Assembly: GCA_030145245.1 (NCBI GenBank)
Contig: JAQYWC010000048.1
Span: 124,001 to 188,000 of the forward strand
Source of the DNA: Desulfobacterium sp.
GTDB lineage: Bacteria > Desulfobacterota > Desulfobacteria > Desulfobacterales > Desulfobacteraceae
Direction: 5' to 3'
Length of the DNA stretch: 64,000 nucleotides
The notes beneath the pieces were generated by a model that had not been told where the DNA came from, made no database searches, and saw only the letters and a list, made by a program, of their open reading frames with translations. The position numbers and the translations under genes were made by a program. Shown piece by piece: positions 43,251 to 52,075 of this stretch (its first letter is position 1; each line of letters opens with the position of its first letter).

Positions 43251-44017
43251 CCTTCGGATTCAACGTAGTGGATCCAGTTGTTGAGGAAGTTGATGGTGTC
43301 AAAATCCCCCTTTTTCACGGCAAAGCCGATGGGCTCTTTTGTGAAGTTTTCCTTAAGGGGGAGAAACAGCTTGGTGGGATGCTTGATCGCCTGGAATGCC
43401 GGGGTCGGGGCGGATGAGACAACGCCGTGGACCCGGCCGTTGATCGCCTCCTGGAAGGCCTGGGCCTCGTCGTCGAACATGCGTATCTGGGCCTTTGGCA
43501 GGTATTTCCGGATGGCGGCAACCCCTGTTGAACCGAGGCGTGCAGACAGGACAACATCGGTCTGGTTAAAGGCATCGAGTCCTGAAAAGCCCTTTGCCAT
43601 GGTGGTGCTTGCAGCCATGGACATTCCCGTGTAGTCGTAGGGGTTGGAGAAGTTGACCTTGAGGTTGCGGCTAGGCAATATCCCCATTCCGCCGATGATG
43701 ATGTCAAACTTTCCGGTCAACAGCGCAGGAATGATGCCGGACCATTTGGTGGGGATGAACTGCACCTTGACCCCCATCTCCTTGGCAAGCCGTGTTGCCA
43801 CATCGATTTCAAATCCCATGAGTTTGCCGGTTTTGTCCTTCATGGCCCAGGGGACAAAGGTGGACATGCCCACCCGCAGAACCCCCTGTTTCATGACCTG
43901 CTCCACTGTACTTTCGCCATTGGAGCCGGCAACAGCCCCGGGGGGGGTGAATCCTGCCAGGGACAGGACAACGGCTGCCATAATAAGAATGTTGATGTAA
44001 CGGGTCAATGGTTTCAT
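43187..44017 (-). CDS. Periplasmic amino-acid-binding protein of the ABC transporter
   Basis: 276 residues with a signal peptide (INILIMAAVVLSLAGFTPPGAVA). It is an SBP_bac_3 type bilobal binding protein: LRVGMSTFVPWAMKDKTGKLMGFEIDVATRLAKEMGVKVQFIPTKWSGIIPALLTGKFDIIIGGM is the classical first lobe, and the hinge and second lobe follow. A charge-rich site (D, R) fits polar amino-acid ligands such as Glu, Asp or Gln. It lies between the two permease genes on the same strand. Confidence 0.93.
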   Translation of the reverse strand: MKPLTRYINILIMAAVVLSLAGFTPPGAVAGSNGESTVEQVMKQGVLRVGMSTFVPWAMKDKTGKLMGFEIDVATRLAKEMGVKVQFIPTKWSGIIPALLTGKFDIIIGGMGILPSRNLKVNFSNPYDYTGMSMAASTTMAKGFSGLDAFNQTDVVLSARLGSTGVAAIRKYLPKAQIRMFDDEAQAFQEAINGRVHGVVSSAPTPAFQAIKHPTKLFLPLKENFTKEPIGFAVKKGDFDTINFLNNWIHYVESEGWFKERKTYWFKTREWETRLN

Positions 44018-44118
44018 GGATGGTCTCCTTAGGATGGTGCGTTATAAGATAGGGGGATTCTTCCCACAGATATTCTTCCCACAGATGATGATTGCTTTCA
44101 TTGTGCGATATCATAAAA

Positions 44119-44973
44119 TCATAAATTTGGGGACAGCTTTTTTTCCATGACATGGGTGACCATGGAGAGGGTCAGGGTGATGGCAAGGTAGATGGCGGCA
44201 ATGGCGAGCCAGATCTCGAACACGAGATAGGTCTCGGCCATGATCTCCTGGCCTTTCATGGTCAGATCGTACACCGCGATGGTGCTCACCAGGGCCGAAT
44301 CCTTAATCAGGGATATCATTTGGCTTGTGAGGGGCGGCAGCATGATCCTGACGGCCTGGGGAAGGATGATGTGGCGGTAGGTGTGGTAGCGCCCCAGCCC
44401 CTGGGAGATGGCGGCTTCCCACTGGCCCTTGGGAATGGACGTGATGCCCGCCCGGATAATCTCCGATGCATAGGCGCCTTCAAACAGGCCCAGGGTGAGG
44501 ATGGCCGCGGCAAACCGGCTGAACCCCATCGCCGGGGAGAGCACAAAGTAGATGAAAAAGAGCTGCACCAGAAGCGGGGTGTTGCGGACAAGTTCAAGGT
44601 ATAGTCGTGCAAGAATCCTGAGGGAGAGGAGGTTTGAGAGCCTGCACAGGGCGGCCACAAGGCCGAACAGGCTCGACAGCAGAAGCGAGATGAGGGACAC
44701 CTTGAGGGTTACCCCAAGGCCCGCAAGCAGCGGTCCCGGAACAAATCCCTGTTCGCCAAGGGTGGCGATATATTTGGAAATGCGATACCACTGCCAGTTG
44801 TACTCCATGGTGCTGGCGCCTTTGTGGATGAGCCAGATGAAAATAGCCGCTGTCACGGAGAATTTGGCAAGATCCCGGAACCAGGCCATGCCGGTTGAGG
44901 GTTTTGTGTGACCATGCTTCTCTTGGGATTGTTTGATCGTTTCCTCCTGGTTGTGCAACCCTTGTTGAGCCAT
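44119..44973 (-). CDS. Polar amino-acid ABC transporter permease (second subunit)
   Basis: 284 residues from the ATG at 44973 (GGAG upstream). Same family as 42309-43250: span FSVTAAIFIWLIHKGAS, periplasmic turn, GLGVTLKVSLISLLLSSLFGLVAAL, ELVRNTPLLVQLFFIYFVL, and the EAA loop GAYASEIIRAGITSIPKGQWEAAISQGLGRYHTYRHI. The two permeases with the binding protein give a complete membrane part. No ATP-binding subunit gene is in the window, so it must use one encoded elsewhere or be incomplete. Confidence 0.92.
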   Translation of the reverse strand: MAQQGLHNQEETIKQSQEKHGHTKPSTGMAWFRDLAKFSVTAAIFIWLIHKGASTMEYNWQWYRISKYIATLGEQGFVPGPLLAGLGVTLKVSLISLLLSSLFGLVAALCRLSNLLSLRILARLYLELVRNTPLLVQLFFIYFVLSPAMGFSRFAAAILTLGLFEGAYASEIIRAGITSIPKGQWEAAISQGLGRYHTYRHIILPQAVRIMLPPLTSQMISLIKDSALVSTIAVYDLTMKGQEIMAETYLVFEIWLAIAAIYLAITLTLSMVTHVMEKKLSPNL

Positions 44974-45065
44974 TTTGCTCCATGATCCGGGCAAACAGGC
45001 AAATGGATATAGTATCATACTGGGACAGATATTCAATGGGAAACCCGGGGGATTGCGGTCCTGGC

Positions 45066-45081
45066 AGGCACGTAAATTGCT
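45066..45081 (+). promoter_or_regulatory. Sigma-54 promoter of the TIGR01777 gene
   Basis: AGGCACGTAAATTGCT matches the consensus TGGCACG-N4-TTGCW at all but the first base, with GG-N10-GC spacing. The start point would be near 45093, about 80 bases before the TTG start at 45172. Confidence 0.65.
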
Positions 45082-45171
45082 AAGCACACGGTGAGAGACA
45101 AAGGGTCTTGAAAAAAGAGTTCCAAAACGGTAGTTTCGTTATAGGTCTGCTTTACTTACAGGGAGGTTCCA

Positions 45172-46587
45172 TTGCCGGAAACGATTTATTCAAAACAGTC
45201 CCGGATCAACGATTCAACAGAAGCGCTCTTTGCCTGGCATGAACGCCCCGGTGCCCTGGAGCGACTGACGCCTCCCTGGATGGAGCTCAAGTCGGTTTGC
45301 ACCACCCGGGGGATCCAGCCCGGGTCAAGGGTCAGGGTGAGGCTCTCTTTTCTGGGGCTGCCCGTTTCCATGGAGGCGGAACACATGGCCTATGCGCCTT
45401 CCGCCATGTTCAGGGACCGGCTCGTCAGGAGTCCCTTCTCCCAATGGATTCACACCCACACCTTTACCCCACATGGAAACAATGGCTCAACCCTTGGGGA
45501 CAGGGTGGCCTACAAACTGCCCCCATACCTTTTGGGGCCGTTGAAACCGTTTGTGGTCCGACAGATAGAGCGGATGTTTGCCTACCGCCATTACATTACC
45601 CGGGAGGATCTCCATCGTCACAGGGAGGTTCCTGTCCCCCTGACCATCCTGGTATCAGGGGCCGGCGGTGTGGTTGGCTCGGCCCTGATTCCTTTTCTCA
45701 CCACCGGCGGCCACCGGGTTATACGCCTGGTTCGCCGGCCGCCCCGGGTCGACAGGGAGGAGGTGTTCTGGGACCCGGTCCGGGGTGAGCTCGATCTTAA
45801 GAATTCCGGCCCCATCGATGCCGTGATCAACCTCAACGGCAGCAGGATCTTTGGGAGGCCCTGGACCCGGAAACAAAAGGCAAGGATTCTCCGGAGCAGG
45901 ATAGATTCCACCCGTACCCTTGCCCGTGCTGTGGCGGCCCTGGCCTGCCCCCCGAAGGTGTTTATATCGGCCTCGGCAACCGGGTTTTACGGGGAGGGGG
46001 GCAGCCGGGTGCTGACCGAAGACGCCCCCCCGGGAGAGCTCTTTGTCTCCAGGGTTTGTTCCCGGTGGGAAGCTGCGGCCGCCCCTGCCAGGAAGGCTGG
46101 TATTCGAACGGTTATTGCCCGTATCGGCGTTGCGCTCACCCCCAGGGGAGGAGCCCTGGCAGAACTGTTACCCTTTTTTCATCTGGGGCTTGGCGGAAAA
46201 ATTGCCAAAGGAGATCAGTACATGAGCTGGATCGCCATGGACGATCTTGTCTACGGCCTCTACCACATAATCAATACCCCTGATATTCAAGGGCCTGTGA
46301 ACCTTGTCTCCCCCAATCCCGTGACCAACCATACCTTTACCCGGTCCCTTGCCCAGGTGCTTTCCACCCGGGCCGGCCTCATGCTTCCAGCGGGTGCCAT
46401 CCGCTTTCTGGGCGGGGCCATGGGGGAGGAGGTGCTGCTGGCAAGCACCCGGGCCGTGCCGGAAAAATTGTTGGACTCGGGTTTCAGGTTCAGTCACCCC
46501 GATCTTGTCGCTGCCCTTGGCTTTACCCTTGGACGCCCTGTTTCAGGCGTTTTTCGGAAAGGATCACCTCCATGTCTAAAAAGTTGA
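45172..46587 (+). CDS. TIGR01777-family SDR-like protein with SRPBCC N-terminal domain
   Basis: 471 residues from TTG 45172 (GGGAGG 4 bases upstream). The N-terminal third about 1-150 is a START/SRPBCC-like ligand-binding fold (WMELKSVCTTRGIQPGSRVRVRLSFLGLP). The rest is an atypical short-chain dehydrogenase/reductase with the nucleotide loop TILVSGAGGVVGSALIPFL. ASATGFYGEGG stands in place of the catalytic YxxxK region, and a DUF1731-type C-terminal helix pair (FLGGAMGEEVLLASTRAVPEKL) ends it. YfcH/SULA-like relatives have no settled reaction. It overlaps the next gene by 16 bases. Confidence 0.88.
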   Translation: MPETIYSKQSRINDSTEALFAWHERPGALERLTPPWMELKSVCTTRGIQPGSRVRVRLSFLGLPVSMEAEHMAYAPSAMFRDRLVRSPFSQWIHTHTFTPHGNNGSTLGDRVAYKLPPYLLGPLKPFVVRQIERMFAYRHYITREDLHRHREVPVPLTILVSGAGGVVGSALIPFLTTGGHRVIRLVRRPPRVDREEVFWDPVRGELDLKNSGPIDAVINLNGSRIFGRPWTRKQKARILRSRIDSTRTLARAVAALACPPKVFISASATGFYGEGGSRVLTEDAPPGELFVSRVCSRWEAAAAPARKAGIRTVIARIGVALTPRGGALAELLPFFHLGLGGKIAKGDQYMSWIAMDDLVYGLYHIINTPDIQGPVNLVSPNPVTNHTFTRSLAQVLSTRAGLMLPAGAIRFLGGAMGEEVLLASTRAVPEKLLDSGFRFSHPDLVAALGFTLGRPVSGVFRKGSPPCLKS

Positions 46588-47669
46588 AAATGTTCTTCTC
46601 CTTTATGATGATAACGGCCCTGTGCTTCGGGTTTGCCGATATCTATTTTCCACTTGAAACCCTTGATCTCGAGCGGCTTCACATCTTCCTCTTCAACCTT
46701 TGTTCCGGGGGAACCATTATCCTTCTGTTTTCAGAGAACAAGGGCCGCCTTTCCATCAGAACAGGGTCTTTTCTCGTGCTCTCCCTTCTCTATGCCCTGT
46801 CCGCCTTTCTGGAACTCTATCCTGTGACAATCCTTCTCTCCCTTGCTCTTGCCGGGATTGTCGAGTCCATCCGGGTGGAGAGCTTTTCCTTTTTTCCCAG
46901 GAATTTTTTTTCGTTAACCGAGACGGTGTCGGCAAAGTTTCACCAGGCCTCTCTCCTGTGCCTCTCCATTGGCCTTGTCTTCTCCTCCCTGGTCATTATC
47001 AACAACGAATATCTCCATCTGGTTCAGATGGAGAAGCTTGTGCTGAACACCTTTTTCCTGGGGTTCTCCTTTCCCCTCTCCCTGATCACCCTGTCGGTGA
47101 TCTTCTCCATGATACGCCAGAACGGAGATTCGGTGGTCGGGATCCTTTCCATGGCCTGTTTCTGGGTGATCAATCTCGGGGTGATCACCTTTTTCATCTT
47201 CATTCTCCTGGAGCGGTTCTACCCCCAGCTCGCAGTTACCCTGACTCTCTTTGCCGCGGTTGTGACGGTCCTGATCCTATACGGCAGGCTCGGCCAGCGG
47301 CTCCAGCAAAAGCAGTTCCTCTCCTCGGGAATCGGTTTCCTTCTGATCACGGCCGTGTCCGGCATTGCCTATATTTTGCTTCAGATGGCCCCGGGGTATG
47401 ATTCGGAACAGTCCAAATGGCTGTTGCGGCTTCACACCTATGCGTCCCTGTACGGGTGGAACCTCTGCGGCCTTGCCGTGATCTGCCGGTACCAGGATTT
47501 TCCCATCAGCCTCCATTCGGGTGTGGTGATATCGATCCACTGGCTCACAGCCCTGGTGCTGGCCCCCCTTGGGACATTCTTTCCGGTGGCTGCGATCCTT
47601 GCGGTTGCCGGCTATCTTTTTATCGTGTTAACCCTTTTTTTCAGCCGTGACGGGCGGGGGGCTTCATGA
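46572..47669 (+). CDS. Polytopic membrane protein of unknown function
   Basis: 365 residues. I count about eleven hydrophobic spans with short loops and no signal peptide or soluble domain. Segments such as LQQKQFLSSGIGFLLITAVSGIAYILL, the LHTYASLYGWNLCGLAVI stretch with an in-membrane His, and HSGVVISIHWLTALVLAPL hint at a haem-copper-like or NnrS-like topology. I do not recognise a named family. It overlaps the TIGR01777 gene at its start and the DHH phosphoesterase gene at its end, so all three are one operon. Confidence 0.6.
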   Translation: MSKKLKMFFSFMMITALCFGFADIYFPLETLDLERLHIFLFNLCSGGTIILLFSENKGRLSIRTGSFLVLSLLYALSAFLELYPVTILLSLALAGIVESIRVESFSFFPRNFFSLTETVSAKFHQASLLCLSIGLVFSSLVIINNEYLHLVQMEKLVLNTFFLGFSFPLSLITLSVIFSMIRQNGDSVVGILSMACFWVINLGVITFFIFILLERFYPQLAVTLTLFAAVVTVLILYGRLGQRLQQKQFLSSGIGFLLITAVSGIAYILLQMAPGYDSEQSKWLLRLHTYASLYGWNLCGLAVICRYQDFPISLHSGVVISIHWLTALVLAPLGTFFPVAAILAVAGYLFIVLTLFFSRDGRGAS

Positions 47670-48637
47670 GTAATATTCAGAGGCTTGAAGGACTGCTTGG
47701 CTGCTTTTCCGGGGAGAGCAGGGTGCTCATCGTTATCAATGCCGACCCGGACGCCATTGCCAGTGCCATGGCCGTGAAACGGCTTCTCTGGCGCAAGGTG
47801 AGTGAGGTTTCCATCACCTATTTCAATGAGATCAGCCGTCCGGACAATATCGCCATGGTCCGGCTTCTGGATGCAGGCCTTGTTCACATCTCAAAGATAG
47901 ATGACCGCAACTTCAACGCCTTTGTTGTGGTGGATTCCCAGCCCGACCACCACGAGTGCTTTGCCATGTTCCCCTACGATGCCATCATCGATCATCATCC
48001 CCTCACCTGTGATGTGGGGCGGTTCAACGATATCCGTGAGGGGTACGGGGCCTGCTCGACCATGATGACCGAATACCTCAAGGCAGCAGGGGTTAAACCG
48101 TCGGCCAAGCTTGCCACGGCATTGCTTTTGGGCATCAAGACCGATACCTCCGGATTTTTGCGCCAGGCCGGTATGGAGGATGTAAAAGCCTTTCAATACC
48201 TGTACCGGTTTGCCAACATCCATCTTCTCACCCGGATCGAGCAGGCTGAACTGGGGGAAGAGCATCTGGAGACCCTGGCCGCAGCCATACGGAGCCGGAC
48301 CATTCTCCGCAACCGGATCTATTCCCATGCCGGCAAGATCGCCAACCCGGACCAGTGCGTCATCACCGCAGATTTCTTCATGCGGATCTCCTCTGTCAAC
48401 TGGAGCATTGTCTCGGGGGTGTATAACTCAACCCTGATCATTATTATCCGTAATGATGGCCTTCGGAAAAACGCAGGCACCACGGCAAAACAGGCCTTTG
48501 ACGCCGTTGGTTCCGCCGGCGGTCACAAATCCATGGCCCGGGTTGAGATCCCCATGGCCGAGCTCGACCCGGGGCTTGATCTTGGATCGTGGATCATCCA
48601 GCAGGTGGAGAAGCACGCCGGCACAAAGATCGAGTGA
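47666..48637 (+). CDS. DHH/DHHA1 phosphoesterase (NrnA-like)
   Basis: 323 residues. The DHH domain has NADPDAIASAMAVKRLLW (instead of the more usual HxDxDA), VVVDSQPDHHECF and YDAIIDHHPL. The DHHA1 part includes NWSIVSGVYNSTLIIIIRNDGLRKNAG and GSAGGHKSMARVEIPM with the GGGH-type loop. Such enzymes cleave oligoribonucleotides or c-di-AMP breakdown products such as pAp. The first metal motif begins with Asn rather than His, which may weaken one metal site. Its ATG overlaps the previous stop by 4 bases. Confidence 0.85.
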   Translation: MSNIQRLEGLLGCFSGESRVLIVINADPDAIASAMAVKRLLWRKVSEVSITYFNEISRPDNIAMVRLLDAGLVHISKIDDRNFNAFVVVDSQPDHHECFAMFPYDAIIDHHPLTCDVGRFNDIREGYGACSTMMTEYLKAAGVKPSAKLATALLLGIKTDTSGFLRQAGMEDVKAFQYLYRFANIHLLTRIEQAELGEEHLETLAAAIRSRTILRNRIYSHAGKIANPDQCVITADFFMRISSVNWSIVSGVYNSTLIIIIRNDGLRKNAGTTAKQAFDAVGSAGGHKSMARVEIPMAELDPGLDLGSWIIQQVEKHAGTKIE

Positions 48638-48831
48638 GACACATTTGGACTTGTTCTGATACATAAATGTCTTATGTGGACACTTGTCACCTTCCCCTCC
48701 TTTGTCCTGGGATAAGGGCGTTGCTTCTGCTAAGGTCTTGAAAATTCAAGGTGAATTGGACTCCGGTATGGGCGGGCATGGATGTTGCAGTATCTGTTGT
48801 CGTTGGATTAATCATTTAATGGAGGAGTCTA

Positions 48832-49185
48832 ATGAATCTCAACGATATAAAAAAGAACCTGGATATCATCAACTCGGTTGACTGGAATATGACACCTGAA
48901 GAGGCGATCGCCCTTCACCTTGAGTGGGGCCCGCTGCGGGATCTGTCATATTATAACTCAAGGGACAACGATAATGAGACCGTTTATTTTGTGCTCAACA
49001 CCTGGAAGAAAACGCCCATCGTCACCCTGGTGAGACGGAGGGGCTTTGATTCTGAAGAGCTTGCAACGTTCCGGCTGCCCAGGAACCTCGAACAAAAGGT
49101 GATTAGTTCCGAAGGTAAGCACCAGGGTGTATACGCGGTTGAAGGCGAGGTAAAGGAGTGGCTCAGGAACGAACTTGCCGCTTAA
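48832..49185 (+). CDS. DVU0772-family small protein
   Basis: 117 residues, soluble and acidic, with WNMTPEEAIALHLEWGPLRDLSYYNSRDNDNETVYFVLNTWKKTPIVTLVRRRG. This matches what I recall of the DVU0772 family of sulfate reducers, which has no known function. The ATG has GGAGG 8 bases upstream. The 194-base spacer before it shows no gene. A strong hairpin follows at 49199-49227, so it is transcribed separately from iorA. Confidence 0.75.
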   Translation: MNLNDIKKNLDIINSVDWNMTPEEAIALHLEWGPLRDLSYYNSRDNDNETVYFVLNTWKKTPIVTLVRRRGFDSEELATFRLPRNLEQKVISSEGKHQGVYAVEGEVKEWLRNELAA

Positions 49186-49198
49186 AAGAGGCCCACGG

Positions 49199-49227
49199 TT
49201 CCCTTTGGGCTGTTTGCCCAAAGGGAA
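49199..49227 (+). terminator. Hairpin terminator after the DVU0772-family gene
   Basis: TTCCCTTTGGGC pairs perfectly with GCCCAAAGGGAA around TGTTT, 14 bases after the stop. The U-run is weak. Confidence 0.7.
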
Positions 49228-49279
49228 TCCTACCTTAAGTTTCAATCTTTAACCCTCTCCTGAAAGTGGGGTGAATAAC

Positions 49280-51151
49280 ATGAAACAGATGGGTGAGATG
49301 CTGCTTCGAAGGGAGTCTTTTGAAGAGATCGTCATGGGAAATACCGCCCTTGTGAGGGCCATGGTGGCATCCGGCACCCGGGTGGTATCATCCTACCCGG
49401 GGTCGCCGACGCCTGAGATTGCGACCGCCATTAAAACCATTCCGGATGACAGCCGCCCCTTTTATTTTGAATTTTCCACCAATGAAAAAGTGGCCATGGA
49501 AGTAGCCTACGGGGCGGCGATAAACGGTCATTTATCAACCGTTTTTTTTAAAAGCGTGGGGTTGAATGTGGCCTCCGATACCTTTGTGCAATTGAATCTG
49601 ATGAACATCATTGGCGGGATGGTTGTTGTCCTGGGAGACGATCCCGGGGCAAATTCGTCCCAGAATGAGCAGGACAATCGCCATTTTGCCCGCATGGCCT
49701 ACACCCCGGTGCTGGAGCCGGCAAATCCTTCGGAAGTTTACAGGTATTACAAAGCGGCTGCACTGCTGTCCCAAAAGCATCATATGCCCATCATCCTGAG
49801 GATGACCACCCATGTGTGCCACGCCAAGGAGAAGGTTGCCTTTGACGCATTGCCTGACCTTGTGTTTGATGATGCCCCGAAATTTGATGTTCGTAACGGT
49901 CCCTATATTCCCATTACTTCCCTGGTTTTTCCCAAAAAGCGGCGGGCTTTGGCAAATCTTGCGGCCGTGGAAGCCGGGGCTGAAGGAAGCAGCCTTAATC
50001 GTGTGGTGGACCATGGGAATGACAGCCGTGGGATCATCACCATGGGACTTCCCTTTTTGTCGCTCATGGATGTCCTGGAAACGGCCACGAAAAAGCCTGA
50101 CATCCTGAAGCTTGGGTTTGTTCACCCCATCCCAAGGAAGCTTGTGCTCGATTTTCTCACACGGCACGGGTCGGTGAAAATCCTGGAGGAGCTCGATGAC
50201 ATCCTGGAAAGCGATGTCAAGAAAATCGCCTATGACGCTGGGTTGAAAACCCGGATCCTGGGCAAGGGAGATGTTGAGGCTTGGGTGGGCGAGTACACCT
50301 ACGACAAGGTTTACGACATCCTGGCAGGGACCTGGCCGGATCTGTTGCCGGCAAGGGGGGAGGTTGACCAGGGGGTGGCGGTTCCCGATCGTCCGGCCCA
50401 GATGTGCCCGGGGTGCGGCCACCGCAGCGCATTTTACGCCATAAAAAAAGCGCTGGAAAAAAATGACATCACCGTGGCCGATATCGGCTGCCACACCCTG
50501 GGGTTCCTGCCCCCCTACGAGATGGGGCAACTCCTCATGTGCATGGGCGCGTCTCCCGGACTGGGGGCTGGGCTGTCCCTTTTTAACGATTCGAGAAAAG
50601 TGGTGGCGTTCATGGGCGACTCCACCTTTTTCCATGCCGGACTGCCCGGGATTATCAATGCCGTATTCAACAACCACAATATCACGCTTATCCTGATGGA
50701 GAACGGCACCACGGCCATGACCGGTCATCAGGAGACGCCTGCAACTGGTAAAAACGTCAATGGCGTGACAGAAGCAATTCCCGTGAAGGGGGTTCTGGAA
50801 GGGCTTGGGATCCGGTTCATCTACGAAGTGGACACCTATCAGCAGGAGAAGCTGACCGGTCTTGTAAAACAGGCCATGGATGACGATGGGTTCAGTGTGG
50901 TGATCGCAAGACACCCCTGCATGCTCAAGTTTACAAGGGAGCAGCGCCGGAAAAAGGGGTATCAGGGAAAACGGGTTGCCATCGACCAGAAGGTCTGCGA
51001 CCAAAACCATGAATGCCTGGCTTCCTTTGGATGTCCCTCTTTCACAAGAAAGCAAGACGGAAGCGTTGAAATTAACGCTGACCTTTGTATCGGAGACGGG
51101 TCCTGCATACAGACCTGCCCCACATCGGCCATCAGTCCCTACAAACCCTGA
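49280..51151 (+). CDS. iorA: Indolepyruvate:ferredoxin oxidoreductase alpha subunit
   Basis: 623 residues. The N-terminal pyrimidine-binding domain has SYPGSPTPEIATAI and a transketolase-like core. The TPP domain about 370-540 contains QMCPGCGHRSAFYAIKKAL and MGDSTFFHAGLPGIINAVFNNHN. A C-terminal ferredoxin domain follows, with KVCDQNHECLASFGCPS and CIGDGSCIQTCPTSAI. In the last motif the second Cys is Asp, and the first motif is also irregular, so one or both clusters may be altered. The enzyme decarboxylates aryl pyruvates to acyl-CoA with ferredoxin. iorB follows at 58 bases. Confidence 0.92.
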   Translation: MKQMGEMLLRRESFEEIVMGNTALVRAMVASGTRVVSSYPGSPTPEIATAIKTIPDDSRPFYFEFSTNEKVAMEVAYGAAINGHLSTVFFKSVGLNVASDTFVQLNLMNIIGGMVVVLGDDPGANSSQNEQDNRHFARMAYTPVLEPANPSEVYRYYKAAALLSQKHHMPIILRMTTHVCHAKEKVAFDALPDLVFDDAPKFDVRNGPYIPITSLVFPKKRRALANLAAVEAGAEGSSLNRVVDHGNDSRGIITMGLPFLSLMDVLETATKKPDILKLGFVHPIPRKLVLDFLTRHGSVKILEELDDILESDVKKIAYDAGLKTRILGKGDVEAWVGEYTYDKVYDILAGTWPDLLPARGEVDQGVAVPDRPAQMCPGCGHRSAFYAIKKALEKNDITVADIGCHTLGFLPPYEMGQLLMCMGASPGLGAGLSLFNDSRKVVAFMGDSTFFHAGLPGIINAVFNNHNITLILMENGTTAMTGHQETPATGKNVNGVTEAIPVKGVLEGLGIRFIYEVDTYQQEKLTGLVKQAMDDDGFSVVIARHPCMLKFTREQRRKKGYQGKRVAIDQKVCDQNHECLASFGCPSFTRKQDGSVEINADLCIGDGSCIQTCPTSAISPYKP

Positions 51152-51209
51152 CCCTGACAGGCCTGATTTTATCGCTAAAACAACACGATTTTTTACAGCG
51201 AGATGAAAA

Positions 51210-51791
51210 ATGGATGAATTCAATGCATATCTCATTGGTGTCGGGGGCCAGGGTATTGGTCTTTTGAGTGAAATTCTCATACGGGCGGCCGACCATGCAG
51301 GCCTCAGGGTCAAAGGGGTGGACACCCACGGCCTGGCACAGCGGGGGGGGACTGTGATTTCTCACCTGCGAATGGGGGACCGGGTTTCTTCGCCCATGGT
51401 TCCCCGGGGCAAGGCGGACCTTGTGGTGGCCCTTGAACAGAATGAAGCCCTCAGGGGGGTGAATACGGCCCTGGGAAGGGGCGGTGTCCTGGTTTACTAC
51501 GATACGGTGTGGCAGCCCCTGGGGGTTCGCCTGGGGAAGACAGAGCCTGTAGAGGAAGAGCAGATCCGGGAGTTGTGCCAACGGAAAGGGCTCCGGCTTT
51601 ATAAAGTGCATGCCCCGGAACTTTCTGAGCCCCGGATGCAGAATATCGTGGTTCTGGCAACGGTTTCAAAACACGGGTTGATCCCCAATGTCCTGGATCT
51701 CCATTACCGCCGGGCCATGGAGGATCTTTTGACAGGGGAGATGCTTACGAAAAACATGGCGCTATTTGACTTAAAGAGTGGAGGAAATTGA
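51210..51791 (+). CDS. iorB: Indolepyruvate:ferredoxin oxidoreductase beta subunit
   Basis: 193 residues, the gamma-domain partner of IorA. It begins AYLIGVGGQGIGLLSEILIRAADHAGLRVKGVDTHGLAQRGGTVISHLRMGD, the standard 2-oxoacid oxidoreductase gamma signature. The remaining part, with LEQNEALRGVNTALG and DTVWQPLGVRLGKTEPVEEE, is of IorB type. Together with IorA it oxidises aromatic 2-oxo acids during amino-acid fermentation or runs in reverse for synthesis. The next small gene starts just after its stop. Confidence 0.92.
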   Translation: MDEFNAYLIGVGGQGIGLLSEILIRAADHAGLRVKGVDTHGLAQRGGTVISHLRMGDRVSSPMVPRGKADLVVALEQNEALRGVNTALGRGGVLVYYDTVWQPLGVRLGKTEPVEEEQIRELCQRKGLRLYKVHAPELSEPRMQNIVVLATVSKHGLIPNVLDLHYRRAMEDLLTGEMLTKNMALFDLKSGGN

Positions 51792-51792
51792 T

Positions 51793-52026
51793 ATGGGCGA
51801 TCCAACGGAAGGATGCAGGGTCACGGTGTTTTCATTGTTTGATTTTAATCCGGGCCAGAAAATATATATCGATGGCGGCCCCCGGAAGGGCGATTGGGAG
51901 GTGGTCAGCGTGACGGACAGGAAGGTCAGGCTAAGATGCCCGGTGAGTTTAAAGGAGTTTGAATGGGATCGTTTCTGTTATCGTGTGGAGGAGCGGGTGG
52001 TCAAAACCTGGCCACAGAAGGATTGA
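51793..52026 (+). CDS. Small hypothetical protein after iorB
   Basis: 77 residues from the ATG at 51793, with GGAGG 8 bases upstream, directly after the iorB stop. It is predicted mainly beta (GCRVTVFSLFDFNPGQKIYIDGG, WEVVSVTDRKVRLRCPVS) with two Cys and many basic residues, and has no motif I recognise. Its placement suggests it is co-transcribed with iorAB and may serve that enzyme or be a small stress protein. Confidence 0.6.
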   Translation: MGDPTEGCRVTVFSLFDFNPGQKIYIDGGPRKGDWEVVSVTDRKVRLRCPVSLKEFEWDRFCYRVEERVVKTWPQKD

Positions 52027-52075
52027 CGACTTTTAATTTTTGTGCAGGAATTCAATGGATTGGTAAACAGGGGGA

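Noticed and set aside
48684-48881. A Cys-rich frame (GHGCCSICC) before the DVU0772-family gene
   Set aside because: No ribosome site and its end overlaps the start of the DVU0772-family gene, which has a strong one.
49535-51325. A 596-codon open frame on the minus strand
   Set aside because: It is the antisense of iorA, whose TPP and ferredoxin motifs are complete on the plus strand; the antisense protein has no family features and only reflects codon bias.
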